From Oxalobacteraceae bacterium (lineage in GTDB: Bacteria; Pseudomonadota; Gammaproteobacteria; Burkholderiales; Burkholderiaceae_D): DNA of 8,637 nucleotides. The stretch covers positions 1 to 8,637 of the forward strand of contig CANGFL010000045.1 of the NCBI GenBank assembly GCA_947453015.1, given 5' to 3'. How positions within the stretch are numbered: position 1 is the stretch's first letter; each line of letters opens with the position of its first letter. This document shows, in pieces, positions 1 to 7,996 of the stretch. Under the pieces are notes generated by a model. The model searched no databases and was not told the origin of the DNA. It saw nothing but the letters and a program-made list of their open reading frames with translations. A program made the position numbers and the translations under genes.

Positions 1-1050
1 AGGACCATCCCATGGCTCCATCATCGCTGCATGGTATTCGTAAAACGCACGACGATTTTCATCCATCAACGTGTGGTTTTCCCATGCTTCTGGAATCATC
101 ATCATCATGGCTTGCGCTATCGGGTAGCCCGCCATCACCAATAATTCAAGCGCATTATCAAAGCATGCTGTATCCGATTGACCTTCATATATCAATGGAA
201 ATAACTTTTGTAAATCTTCATTCAACACAGCGGATTTCATCACGCCTTCGCGGGCGCGCATCCAGTTGAAGTTTCCTTTAACGGTGTTGATCTCGCCGTT
301 GTGCGCGAGTAGGCGATAAGGATGAGCCAACGGCCATTCAGGGAATGTATTCGTAGAGAATCGTTGATGCACCAAAGCTAATGCCGACACACACCGCGGA
401 TCTTGCAAATCTTTGTAGTACACACCGACCTGATCGGCCAGTAACAAACCTTTGTAAACCACAGTACGAGCAGACATCGATGGCACAAAAAATTCTTTAC
501 CATGCAGTAAATTCAATGCCTGAATAGCGTGACCTGACGATTTACGAATGACATAGAGTTTTCGCTCTAGTGCATCGGTCACCATGATGTCTTGACCGCG
601 ACCAATAAAAATTTGGCGAATCACTGGCTCTTTGTCGCGCACGGTAGGCGACATTGGCATCTCGCGATTGACAGGCACATCACGCCAGCCCAATACCACT
701 TGCGCTTCAGCGTGAACCGCTCTTTCGATTTCTTGTTCGCAGGCTATGCGCGATGCATTTTCTTTCGGCAGAAAGACCATGCCCACACCGTACTCGCCGG
801 GGGGAGGCAAGGTCACACCCTGCTTCGCCATTTCTTCGCGGTAAAACTGATCAGGTAATTGAATCAATATGCCTGCGCCATCACCCATCAAAGGATCTGC
901 ACCCACTGCACCGCGATGGTCGAGGTTATGCAGAATTTTGAGGCCTTGCTCAACTATCGAGTGGCTTTTCTGACCTTTGATATGAGCGATGAATCCGACA
1001 CCACAGGCGTCGTGTTCGTTAGTCGGATCGTATAAACCTTGGGCTTTCAT
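1..1050 (-). CDS. gltB: Glutamate synthase large subunit, N-terminal part (cut by left edge)
   Basis: This is the N-terminal glutamine amidotransferase part of the NADPH-type glutamate synthase large (alpha) subunit. That enzyme transfers the amide nitrogen of glutamine to 2-oxoglutarate in ammonia assimilation, together with GltD. The 350 codons seen run open to the window edge; the family is about 1500 residues, so the FMN/Fe-S synthase and GXGXG domains lie outside. The class II amidotransferase signature is clear: a short propeptide, then the expected nucleophile Cys16 in HDACGVGF, HRGAVGADPLMGDGAG near 45-60, HQRFSTNTFPEW at 228-239 and HNGEINT at 250-256. I chose the ATG at 1050 because GGAG (1058-1061) lies 7 nt upstream; an in-frame ATG at 1068 has no ribosome binding site. 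A possible promoter (TTGCTC, 17 nt, TATCCT) lies just upstream but is weak. The sequence resembles betaproteobacterial GltB. Family call is very secure. Confidence 0.96.
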   Translation of the reverse strand, partial: MKAQGLYDPTNEHDACGVGFIAHIKGQKSHSIVEQGLKILHNLDHRGAVGADPLMGDGAGILIQLPDQFYREEMAKQGVTLPPPGEYGVGMVFLPKENASRIACEQEIERAVHAEAQVVLGWRDVPVNREMPMSPTVRDKEPVIRQIFIGRGQDIMVTDALERKLYVIRKSSGHAIQALNLLHGKEFFVPSMSARTVVYKGLLLADQVGVYYKDLQDPRCVSALALVHQRFSTNTFPEWPLAHPYRLLAHNGEINTVKGNFNWMRAREGVMKSAVLNEDLQKLFPLIYEGQSDTACFDNALELLVMAGYPIAQAMMMMIPEAWENHTLMDENRRAFYEYHAAMMEPWDGP

Positions 1051-1120
1051 CGCAGGACTCCACGGCATTAATAAAGAGCGTGAAAGGATAGTGCAACGCA
1101 ATAAACAGAGCAATGAAAAA

Positions 1121-1134
1121 AAATAGGGTCGGAT
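1121..1134. repeat. AAATAGGGTCGGAT repeat, copy 1
   Basis: This 14-nt sequence matches copy 2 (1170-1183) at 13 of 14 positions in the same orientation, with starts 49 bp apart. It is preceded by an A-run. On the opposite strand it reads ATCCGACCCTATTT. I recall similar TCTGACCCYATTTT motifs next to Y1/RAYT transposase genes, and this pair lies downstream of such a gene here. That link is recognition and inference, not proof. It sits close to the upstream side of gltB, so it may overlap that gene's control region. Confidence 0.5.
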
Positions 1135-1169
1135 ATCTTATTTTAAGCCGCACCAGTACAGGGAAAATA

Positions 1170-1183
1170 AAATAGGGTCAGAT
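1170..1183. repeat. AAATAGGGTCAGAT repeat, copy 2
   Basis: Second copy of the 14-nt repeat, differing from copy 1 by one base (A for G at position 11). It is again preceded by an A-rich stretch, and is followed 7 bp later by the inverted-repeat element at 1191-1240. Its position between the element and gltB suggests it belongs to the end of the inserted RAYT-associated segment. Confidence 0.5.
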
Positions 1184-1190
1184 TAATTTT

Positions 1191-1240
1191 GGTGAGGGTT
1201 TTAGCCCGAATTACTGCGTTAGCAGTCGCTATTCGTCACC
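1191..1240. repeat. REP-like compound inverted repeat downstream of the transposase-like gene
   Basis: Three nested inverted repeats are visible in 50 bp. The outer arms are GGTGA (1191-1195) and TCACC (1236-1240). The middle arms are CGAAT (1207-1211) and ATTCG (1231-1235). The inner stem is ACTGC (1213-1217) and GCAGT (1222-1226) around a GTTA loop. A small GGGT/GCCC stem can form in the bulge on one side (1196-1206). Alternatively GGGTTT (1196-1201) can pair with AAACCC (1243-1248). RAYT proteins typically act on REP palindromes that carry a bulged hairpin near their own gene, so this is a candidate cognate or former substrate. Only one copy is present in the window, so repetition in the genome is untested. 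Confidence 0.5.
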
Positions 1241-1278
1241 GCAAACCCACTTCGGCACAGCTTGGAACTAACCATTCC

Positions 1279-1310
1279 CCGAGGGAATATTCCCTTCTAC
1301 GAACCCTCGG
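1279..1310. repeat. Nested palindromes around the stop codon of the transposase-like gene
   Basis: A perfect 14-nt palindrome, AGGGAATATTCCCT (1282-1295), ends two bases before the TAG stop (1297-1299) of the minus-strand gene. A larger inverted repeat, CCGAGGG (1279-1285) with CCCTCGG (1304-1310), encloses both. The structure could help end transcription, but no T-run follows it in the direction of that gene. It could also be part of the element's end. Confidence 0.4.
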
Positions 1311-2001
1311 CGGCCGGCTGTTTGCGCGGCCGGCCGCGCCGCGCAGGCTCTAACCGGCGATCGGTTAATTTGCCCAGTCGGCGACGAAACTCCTCCGAAC
1401 CCAAAGGCCAAGCCTTACGGGTCGCCGCCTCAATATCGGCGATCAGTTCAGACGATCCCGACGTGTGAGCTAGTTGTTGGTAAGCGGCCTCGCGCTCAAA
1501 CGGTGTATTTCCCAGCGCCCAATAGGCAGGATGATCGGCTAGCCAGACTTCGCGCCGGGCCCCAGAATGATGCGCGTAACTCGACCAGGTATACGACAAG
1601 GGGTCGGAAACAATGCCAGCCACGACCGGCTGTTGCTCTATCAGTTGGGCGCACGCCAGAAAATACGTATCGGCATCCATCACGGTTGCGCGGAAACGAC
1701 CCTCCCACAAATTACCGCTACGACCGTGACGCGCATTGAAATACGGAACGTAATGGCGCCCTATGGCCTGCATGAGCTTTCCCAGACCTTCAGCATCGGA
1801 AGGTGTCGCCATCAATTGAACTCGACTCGGCATCAGCACATATGCATGAATAGCGACGCCCGATCTCTGCGCTGATTCGCGCAGAGAGGAAAGAAAGTAT
1901 TGGTAATCAGCGTCGTCTAAAACGATGTGTTGATCGTTATTGCCGCGGGCGACGATGTAATGAAGATGGTTTGGCACCACCAGTCTGGGCAGGCGGGCCA
2001 T
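1297..2001 (-). CDS. REP-associated tyrosine transposase-like protein (RAYT/Y1 family), catalytic residues apparently lost
   Basis: The 234-residue product has the layout of Y1 (IS200-like) REP-associated transposases: an N-terminal MARLPRLVVP segment, a YVLMP strand near 54-58, GRSGNLWEGRF at 93-103, the Y1 helix near 113-130, WSSYAHH at 139-145 and a basic C-terminus with an AT-hook-like RRGRPRK at 221-227. Family members cut single-stranded DNA at REP hairpins with an HUH motif and one tyrosine. Here the usual MPNHVHL reads MPSRVQL, so both histidines are replaced (Arg60, Gln62). The usual RYIELNPVRAG reads QLIEQQPVVAG, so the tyrosine is Leu120. Yet there is no frameshift or internal stop. 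The protein is probably unable to cut DNA and may survive as a DNA-binding protein or be decaying slowly. No Shine-Dalgarno is visible before the ATG. A 16-nt palindrome at 1324-1339 lies in the C-terminal codons. The family call is firm; the present function is unknown. Confidence 0.85.
   Translation of the reverse strand: MARLPRLVVPNHLHYIVARGNNDQHIVLDDADYQYFLSSLRESAQRSGVAIHAYVLMPSRVQLMATPSDAEGLGKLMQAIGRHYVPYFNARHGRSGNLWEGRFRATVMDADTYFLACAQLIEQQPVVAGIVSDPLSYTWSSYAHHSGARREVWLADHPAYWALGNTPFEREAAYQQLAHTSGSSELIADIEAATRKAWPLGSEEFRRRLGKLTDRRLEPARRGRPRKQPAAEGS
1324..1339. repeat. 16-nt perfect GC palindrome
   Basis: GCGCGGCCGGCCGCGC is its own reverse complement. It lies inside the codons for the AT-hook-like tail of the transposase-like protein, so it may simply follow from Arg/Gly/Pro codon choice. 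Its nearness to the other palindromes at this end of the gene makes it worth noting. Confidence 0.5.
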
Positions 2002-2047
2002 AAAATTTCAACGACAACGAGTTAGCACTATGAGAGACGTCAGACAG

Positions 2048-2069
2048 TTCAAACGCGCAAGCGTTTAAA
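2048..2069 (-). terminator. Weak hairpin at the end of ssb
   Basis: AAACGC (2051-2056) and GCGTTT (2061-2066) form a perfect 6-bp stem around a GCAA loop, extended to 8 of 9 pairs over 2048-2069. It overlaps the ssb stop codon (2065-2067). On the ssb strand only three T residues follow the stem, so this is at best a weak intrinsic terminator. Some transcription may run into the transposase-like gene 63 bp downstream. Confidence 0.25.
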
Positions 2070-2538
2070 ACGGAATATCGTCATCCATATCGCTCATGCT
2101 CGGCGCCTGTTTGGCTGGAGCCCGCGCACCAGCAGATGCCGTCTTGGCTGGGGCTGATCCATAACCCGCATCATCCATCGATGCACTGCCGCCACCCATA
2201 CCCTGACGACTGCCCAGCATTTGCATGGTGTCCGCAATGATTTCTGTCGAATATTTTTCGATGCCATCTTTGTCGGTCCACTTACGCGTACGCAGTTTGC
2301 CCTCGACATAAACCTGAGAGCCTTTTTTCAAATACTGCCCAGCGATTTCTGCCAGCTTGCCAAAAAACGCAATGCGATGCCATTCGGTCGCTTCTTTCTG
2401 CTCGCCAGAGGCTTTGTCTTTCCACTTATCCGTGGTTGCCACAGCAATGTTTGTCATGGCATCGCCACTAGGCATATAGCGCGTCTCAGGATCACGACCT
2501 AAATTGCCAACGATGATGACTTTATTGACCGACGCCAT
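2065..2538 (-). CDS. ssb: Single-stranded DNA-binding protein
   Basis: SSB coats single-stranded DNA as a tetramer during replication, recombination and repair and recruits partner proteins through its C-terminal tip. The 157-residue product begins [18 protein letters not shown] and carries the whole OB fold to about residue 110, including the typical [14 protein letters not shown] and [11 protein letters not shown] segments. A Gly/Ala/Ser-rich flexible linker follows. The protein ends in the acidic tip DMDDDIPF, the conserved site for binding repair and replication partners. Length and ends are normal for a bacterial SSB. The start is well supported by AGGAGA at 2544-2549, 5 nt before the ATG. 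The gene is divergent from uvrA across 425 bp. The stretch [16 protein letters not shown] recalls betaproteobacterial SSBs. The call is secure. Confidence 0.98.
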   Translation of the reverse strand: MASVNKVIIVGNLGRDPETRYMPSGDAMTNIAVATTDKWKDKASGEQKEATEWHRIAFFGKLAEIAGQYLKKGSQVYVEGKLRTRKWTDKDGIEKYSTEIIADTMQMLGSRQGMGGGSASMDDAGYGSAPAKTASAGARAPAKQAPSMSDMDDDIPF

Positions 2539-2543
2539 AGCTT

Positions 2544-2549
2544 TCTCCT
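2544..2549 (-). promoter_or_regulatory. ssb ribosome binding site
   Basis: On the minus strand this reads AGGAGA, 5 nt before the ssb ATG at 2538. It is the strongest Shine-Dalgarno sequence in the window and fixes the ssb start. Confidence 0.85.
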
Positions 2550-2599
2550 GTGATTGCGTTGATTTCAGCGAGAGGGGGAAACAGATAATCAGTGAGTGC

Positions 2600-2628
2600 T
2601 TGCCTGATGCTTAATACACATCATGCAA
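2600..2628 (-). promoter_or_regulatory. 10-bp dyad (hairpin or operator) in the predicted ssb leader
   Basis: TTGCCTGATG (2600-2609) and CATCATGCAA (2619-2628) pair at 9 of 10 positions around a 9-nt A/T-rich loop. If transcription starts about 7 nt after the TATAAT box, near 2639, this lies at roughly +11 to +39 of the ssb mRNA, well before the ribosome binding site. It could be a 5' stabilising hairpin or the binding site of a dimeric regulator. I recognise no known family for it. Confidence 0.45.
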
Positions 2629-2645
2629 ACCTCGTAGAGAGACAC

Positions 2646-2651
2646 ATTATA
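2646..2651 (-). promoter_or_regulatory. Predicted -10 box of the ssb promoter
   Basis: The minus strand reads a perfect TATAAT, which would start transcription near 2639 and give a leader of about 100 nt. The -35 region is poor: TTGTTT lies only 13 nt upstream, and nothing close to TTGACA sits at 16-18 nt. The promoter may therefore need an activator. Confidence 0.5.
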
Positions 2652-2903
2652 AGGCACTCGACTAAAACAACGCGGGAGCTTAAGCGCAATTAGTTAGTCA
2701 AAAGCGCATTCAGACACATGCAGCGCAGTAAAAACATCGTCGAAATGCCGAATATCGAAACACTTGCACAAAACCTGAACATATTCATGCAGCCACGCTT
2801 GGCAAATGAAATAAACGACCTACACCCAGCATAAATAGCAAGCGGCATAGAACTAGAAGCGAACCATGAAAACCCGTTATAGTAGCAGGCTGACTCGCGC
2901 TCA

Positions 2904-2924
2904 TTTGTCAAAAATTTTGGCAAA
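2904..2924. promoter_or_regulatory. 21-nt AT-rich dyad 39 bp before uvrA
   Basis: TTTGTCAAAA and TTTTGGCAAA flank a single central A and are reverse complements at 9 of 10 positions. The site ends 39 bp before the uvrA ATG, where a promoter or operator would be expected. It contains TTGTCA and TTGGCA, either of which could serve as a -35 hexamer, but no good -10 box lies 16-18 nt downstream. It does not match the LexA consensus. Confidence 0.4.
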
Positions 2925-2963
2925 AAGACATTCACGCGAGAGTAAATCGATCTGGACATCCGC

Positions 2964-5834
<2,871 letters not shown>

Positions 5835-5858
5835 CAAGAAACACAGAACCTCACTCTG

Positions 5859-5897
5859 CACTGGCTTGAAGTAATTCAGGCCAGTGGATTTATTTTT
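5859..5897 (+). terminator. Intrinsic terminator of uvrA
   Basis: CACTGGC (5859-5865) pairs with GCCAGTG (5880-5886). After a T/G wobble the stem continues as TGAA/TTCA around a GTAA loop, giving about 12 pairs. GATTTATTTTT follows as the T-rich tract. It begins 24 nt after the uvrA stop. The T-tract covers the stop codon of the convergent antiporter gene (5890-5892). Read on the opposite strand no T-run follows the stem, so it acts mainly on uvrA. Confidence 0.85.
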
Positions 5898-7878
5898 CCA
5901 GTAATCGTTTCTCTGCGCGCTCTAGTGCCGTTGCGGCACCTCGCAAAACCACCACGTCACCCGCTTCAAGAACGGTATCCGGAGCGAAGGGAATACGGCT
6001 TTTCCCGCGCCGGACGGCAGTAATCTCCGCTCCCAATGCTTCGATGTTCAATGCTGACATTGATAAGCCAATTGCTGATGCCTTATCGTGCAAGGGCACA
6101 GAATGAAGTCGCACTTGCAGATGTTCATCATCGTCGGCCACATCACCTAATCCATGAAAGTAACCGCGCAACGACGCATAGCGTTCACTTCGAGCTGCTT
6201 GTACCCGCTGAATCACACGCCGCAACGGCACGCCTTTGAGTAACAGTGCATGCGATGCAAGCATCAAACTACCTTCTATCGCCTCGGGCACCACTTCATC
6301 GGCGCCACCGGCTCTGAGCACATCCAAATCATCTTCACCCACGCTACGCACAATGGCGGGCAGATTGGGCGCAAGTTCATTCGCAAAATGCAGCGTCTTT
6401 AAAGCGGCTTGTGTATCAGCATACGTAATCACCAGTGCGGCCGCACGATGTATGCCTGCAGCGATCAAACTCTCGCGACGAGTGGCATCACCATAAGACA
6501 CTTCAGCACCCGCATTTTGTGCTTCGATAACTCGCTCTGGATCAAGATCAAGTGCGTGGTACGGAATGTTTTCTTCTTCGAGTAATTTCGCCAGACTTTG
6601 ACCGCTGCGGCCAAAACCAGCAATGATCACTTGCCCTTCTTCTTTCATGGCTCGACTAGCAATACGCGTGAGATTTAACGATTGCTCCATCCATTCGCTG
6701 GATGAGAACTTCATCGCAATACGATCAAAATTGGCAAAAATAAAGGGGGTAGCCAGCATAGACAACACCATGGCAGCCAAAATCAACTGCACTAACGCAG
6801 GATCAACCAAGCCTAGTCCACCCGCTTGGTTTAACAAAACAAAACCAAATTCTCCGCCTTGCGCCAGACCCAAACCCGTACGTAATGCCACGCCGGGCTT
6901 GGCACCAAATACACGAGCCAGTAACGCGATTAAGCCAAACTTAAGACACAAGGGTATGACTAACAAAAGAAGCACTAACAAGAAATGGTCAACTACGAGC
7001 CGCAGATCGAGCAACATGCCGACGCTAATGAAAAAAAGGCCAAGCAGCACATCACGAAACGGTTTGATGTCTTCTTCAACCTGAATCCGAAACTCAGTTT
7101 CAGAAATCAGCATGCCTGCTACAAACGCGCCTAAGGCGAGTGATAAACCTGCGATTTCAGTAATCCACGCAGCGCCCAATGTCACCAGCAAGAGGTTAAG
7201 CATGAATAGTTCGTGCGAGCGACGTTGCACGACGATCTGAAACCATCGCCGCAATAAAATTTGCCCAAGAAATAGCAGTAGGAACAATACGAAACAGGCT
7301 TTGATGCCTGCCATGACCAGATCTTCGACCAGATCAGGGCCCGGATGAGCCAGTGAAGGCAGCACAATGATGAGTGGTACAACGGCCAGATCCTGAAACA
7401 GCAAGATGCTCGTGATTCGCCGACCATGCTCACTTTCCAGCTCCAGCTTTTCGGTTAGCAGCTTCAGCACGATGGCAGTTGACGACATGGATAGTGCAGC
7501 GCCAAGTGCAAAAGAAGTACTCCAGCTAATTCCCATTACCGACGGCAGCAGCTTAGCCATCAAGCTTGAGCATAAAACTGTCACGACGATCGTCAGAACG
7601 ACCTGCGCCATCCCCAGGCCAAAAACATTTCGCCGCATTGATTTCAGCTTGGGTAGCGAGAATTCAAGTCCAATGGAAAACATCAGAAAGACGATGCCGA
7701 ACTCCGCCAGCATATGGGTCGCATTGCTATTAGCGGCGAGCGCCAACGCATGCGGGCCGATCAGAATGCCGACCGTGAGATAGCCCAACATGGGTGGCAA
7801 ATTCATCATGCGGAATGCCACCACGCCCAAAACAGCGGCAACCAGCAAGATGAGCGTCAGTTCCAGCGGTGAATTCAT
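5890..7878 (-). CDS. CPA2/Kef-type monovalent cation:proton antiporter with RCK domain
   Basis: This 662-residue inner-membrane protein joins a Na+/H+-exchanger-type transport domain (about 1-385, many hydrophobic segments) to a cytoplasmic RCK module. It should exchange K+ or Na+ for protons. The transport domain has the conserved FQDLAVVPL with Asp163 in the ion pathway. The RCK N-domain starts at GQVIIAGFGRSG (415-426), a GxGxxG nucleotide fold followed by an acidic strand end near Asp444/446. A TrkA-C-like domain covers about 580-660. It resembles KefB/KefC. However, the region matching the Kef regulatory loop (HALESDIEPF in KefC, from memory) reads IQVEEDIKPF at 265-274, and no KefF-type oxidoreductase gene is adjacent. 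Glutathione gating is therefore uncertain and I give no symbol. The start at 7878 fits the family N-terminus, but no Shine-Dalgarno is visible. The gene is convergent with uvrA and divergent from kdsD. Confidence 0.92.
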   Translation of the reverse strand: MNSPLELTLILLVAAVLGVVAFRMMNLPPMLGYLTVGILIGPHALALAANSNATHMLAEFGIVFLMFSIGLEFSLPKLKSMRRNVFGLGMAQVVLTIVVTVLCSSLMAKLLPSVMGISWSTSFALGAALSMSSTAIVLKLLTEKLELESEHGRRITSILLFQDLAVVPLIIVLPSLAHPGPDLVEDLVMAGIKACFVLFLLLFLGQILLRRWFQIVVQRRSHELFMLNLLLVTLGAAWITEIAGLSLALGAFVAGMLISETEFRIQVEEDIKPFRDVLLGLFFISVGMLLDLRLVVDHFLLVLLLLVIPLCLKFGLIALLARVFGAKPGVALRTGLGLAQGGEFGFVLLNQAGGLGLVDPALVQLILAAMVLSMLATPFIFANFDRIAMKFSSSEWMEQSLNLTRIASRAMKEEGQVIIAGFGRSGQSLAKLLEEENIPYHALDLDPERVIEAQNAGAEVSYGDATRRESLIAAGIHRAAALVITYADTQAALKTLHFANELAPNLPAIVRSVGEDDLDVLRAGGADEVVPEAIEGSLMLASHALLLKGVPLRRVIQRVQAARSERYASLRGYFHGLGDVADDDEHLQVRLHSVPLHDKASAIGLSMSALNIEALGAEITAVRRGKSRIPFAPDTVLEAGDVVVLRGAATALERAEKRLLEK

Positions 7879-7955
7879 GGGCCAATGCGATCGTTAAAGG
7901 GCTTAGCAACTAACTGAGGGCGAGAATTACTCTGTGTGGCAGGATCTTTTACCAC

Positions 7956-7971
7956 TGGCAGGTTTTTTGCT
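7956..7971 (+). promoter_or_regulatory. Sigma-54-type -24/-12 promoter candidate upstream of kdsD
   Basis: The bases read TGGCAGG, four T, TTGCT, against the sigma-54 consensus TGGCACG-N4-TTGC(A/T), with one mismatch at a defined position. The invariant GG (7957-7958) and GC (7969-7970) have exactly the required 10 nt between them. Transcription would begin near 7982, about 15 nt before the kdsD ATG. Part of the match comes from a T-run, so chance is possible. No enhancer site for an activator was recognised. A second TGGCAGG lies 19 bp upstream (7937-7943) but lacks the -12 element. Confidence 0.45.
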
Positions 7972-7984
7972 TTAAATCTTGGGC

Positions 7985-7990
7985 TATACT
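7985..7990 (+). promoter_or_regulatory. Sigma-70-like -10 box next to the kdsD start
   Basis: TATACT differs from TATAAT at one position. Its usual start point, 6-7 nt downstream, would fall on or beside the A of the kdsD ATG at 7997, which would make the mRNA leaderless. No good -35 hexamer sits at 16-18 nt; TTGCTT is only 12 nt upstream. Confidence 0.4.
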
Positions 7991-7996
7991 CTACGC

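Larger units (their letters stand above)
2539..2963. other. Divergent ssb-uvrA intergenic region without a recognisable gene
   Basis: These 425 bp separate two divergent repair genes. The ssb-proximal third holds the ssb ribosome binding site, a hairpin and a TATAAT box. The uvrA-proximal end holds an AT-rich 21-nt dyad. The middle (about 2660-2900) shows nothing I can assign. Two frames are open there: a minus-strand frame overlapping the uvrA start (2690-2995) and a 38-codon plus-strand frame (2718-2834). Neither has a visible ribosome binding site or a recognisable product. I searched by eye for a LexA box of the form CTGT-N8-ACAG and found none. Confidence 0.6.

Noticed and set aside
1191..1240. 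Possible tRNA-like cloverleaf
   Set aside because: Three stems can be drawn, but the element is only 50 nt, with no T-loop sequence, anticodon arm or acceptor end.
1297..2001. Complete insertion sequence with terminal inverted repeats and target duplication
   Set aside because: I could not find matching ends or a target duplication on both sides. RAYT genes are normally single genes without IS ends.
2048..2069. Strong intrinsic terminator for ssb
   Set aside because: The stem is short and no real T-run follows it on the ssb strand, so I kept it only as a weak hairpin.
2775..2792. CTGAACATATTCATGCAG as a LexA box
   Set aside because: The CTG and CAG halves are 12 nt apart, not 10, and the T and A that complete CTGT/ACAG are missing.
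2718..2834. 38-codon plus-strand open frame starting MQRSKNIVEMPN in the ssb-uvrA gap
   Set aside because: The composition looks somewhat protein-like, but there is no Shine-Dalgarno and no recognisable family. It is too short to support without conservation data.
2539..2963. Remnant of a transporter gene between ssb and uvrA, as some betaproteobacteria carry there
   Set aside because: The frames I translated by eye show no transporter-like stretch, so there is no sign of a decayed copy.
7937..7962. TGGCAGG direct repeat as an operator pair
   Set aside because: Two 7-nt copies 19 bp apart are too little evidence by themselves, and the second copy is better explained as the -24 part of a sigma-54-type promoter.
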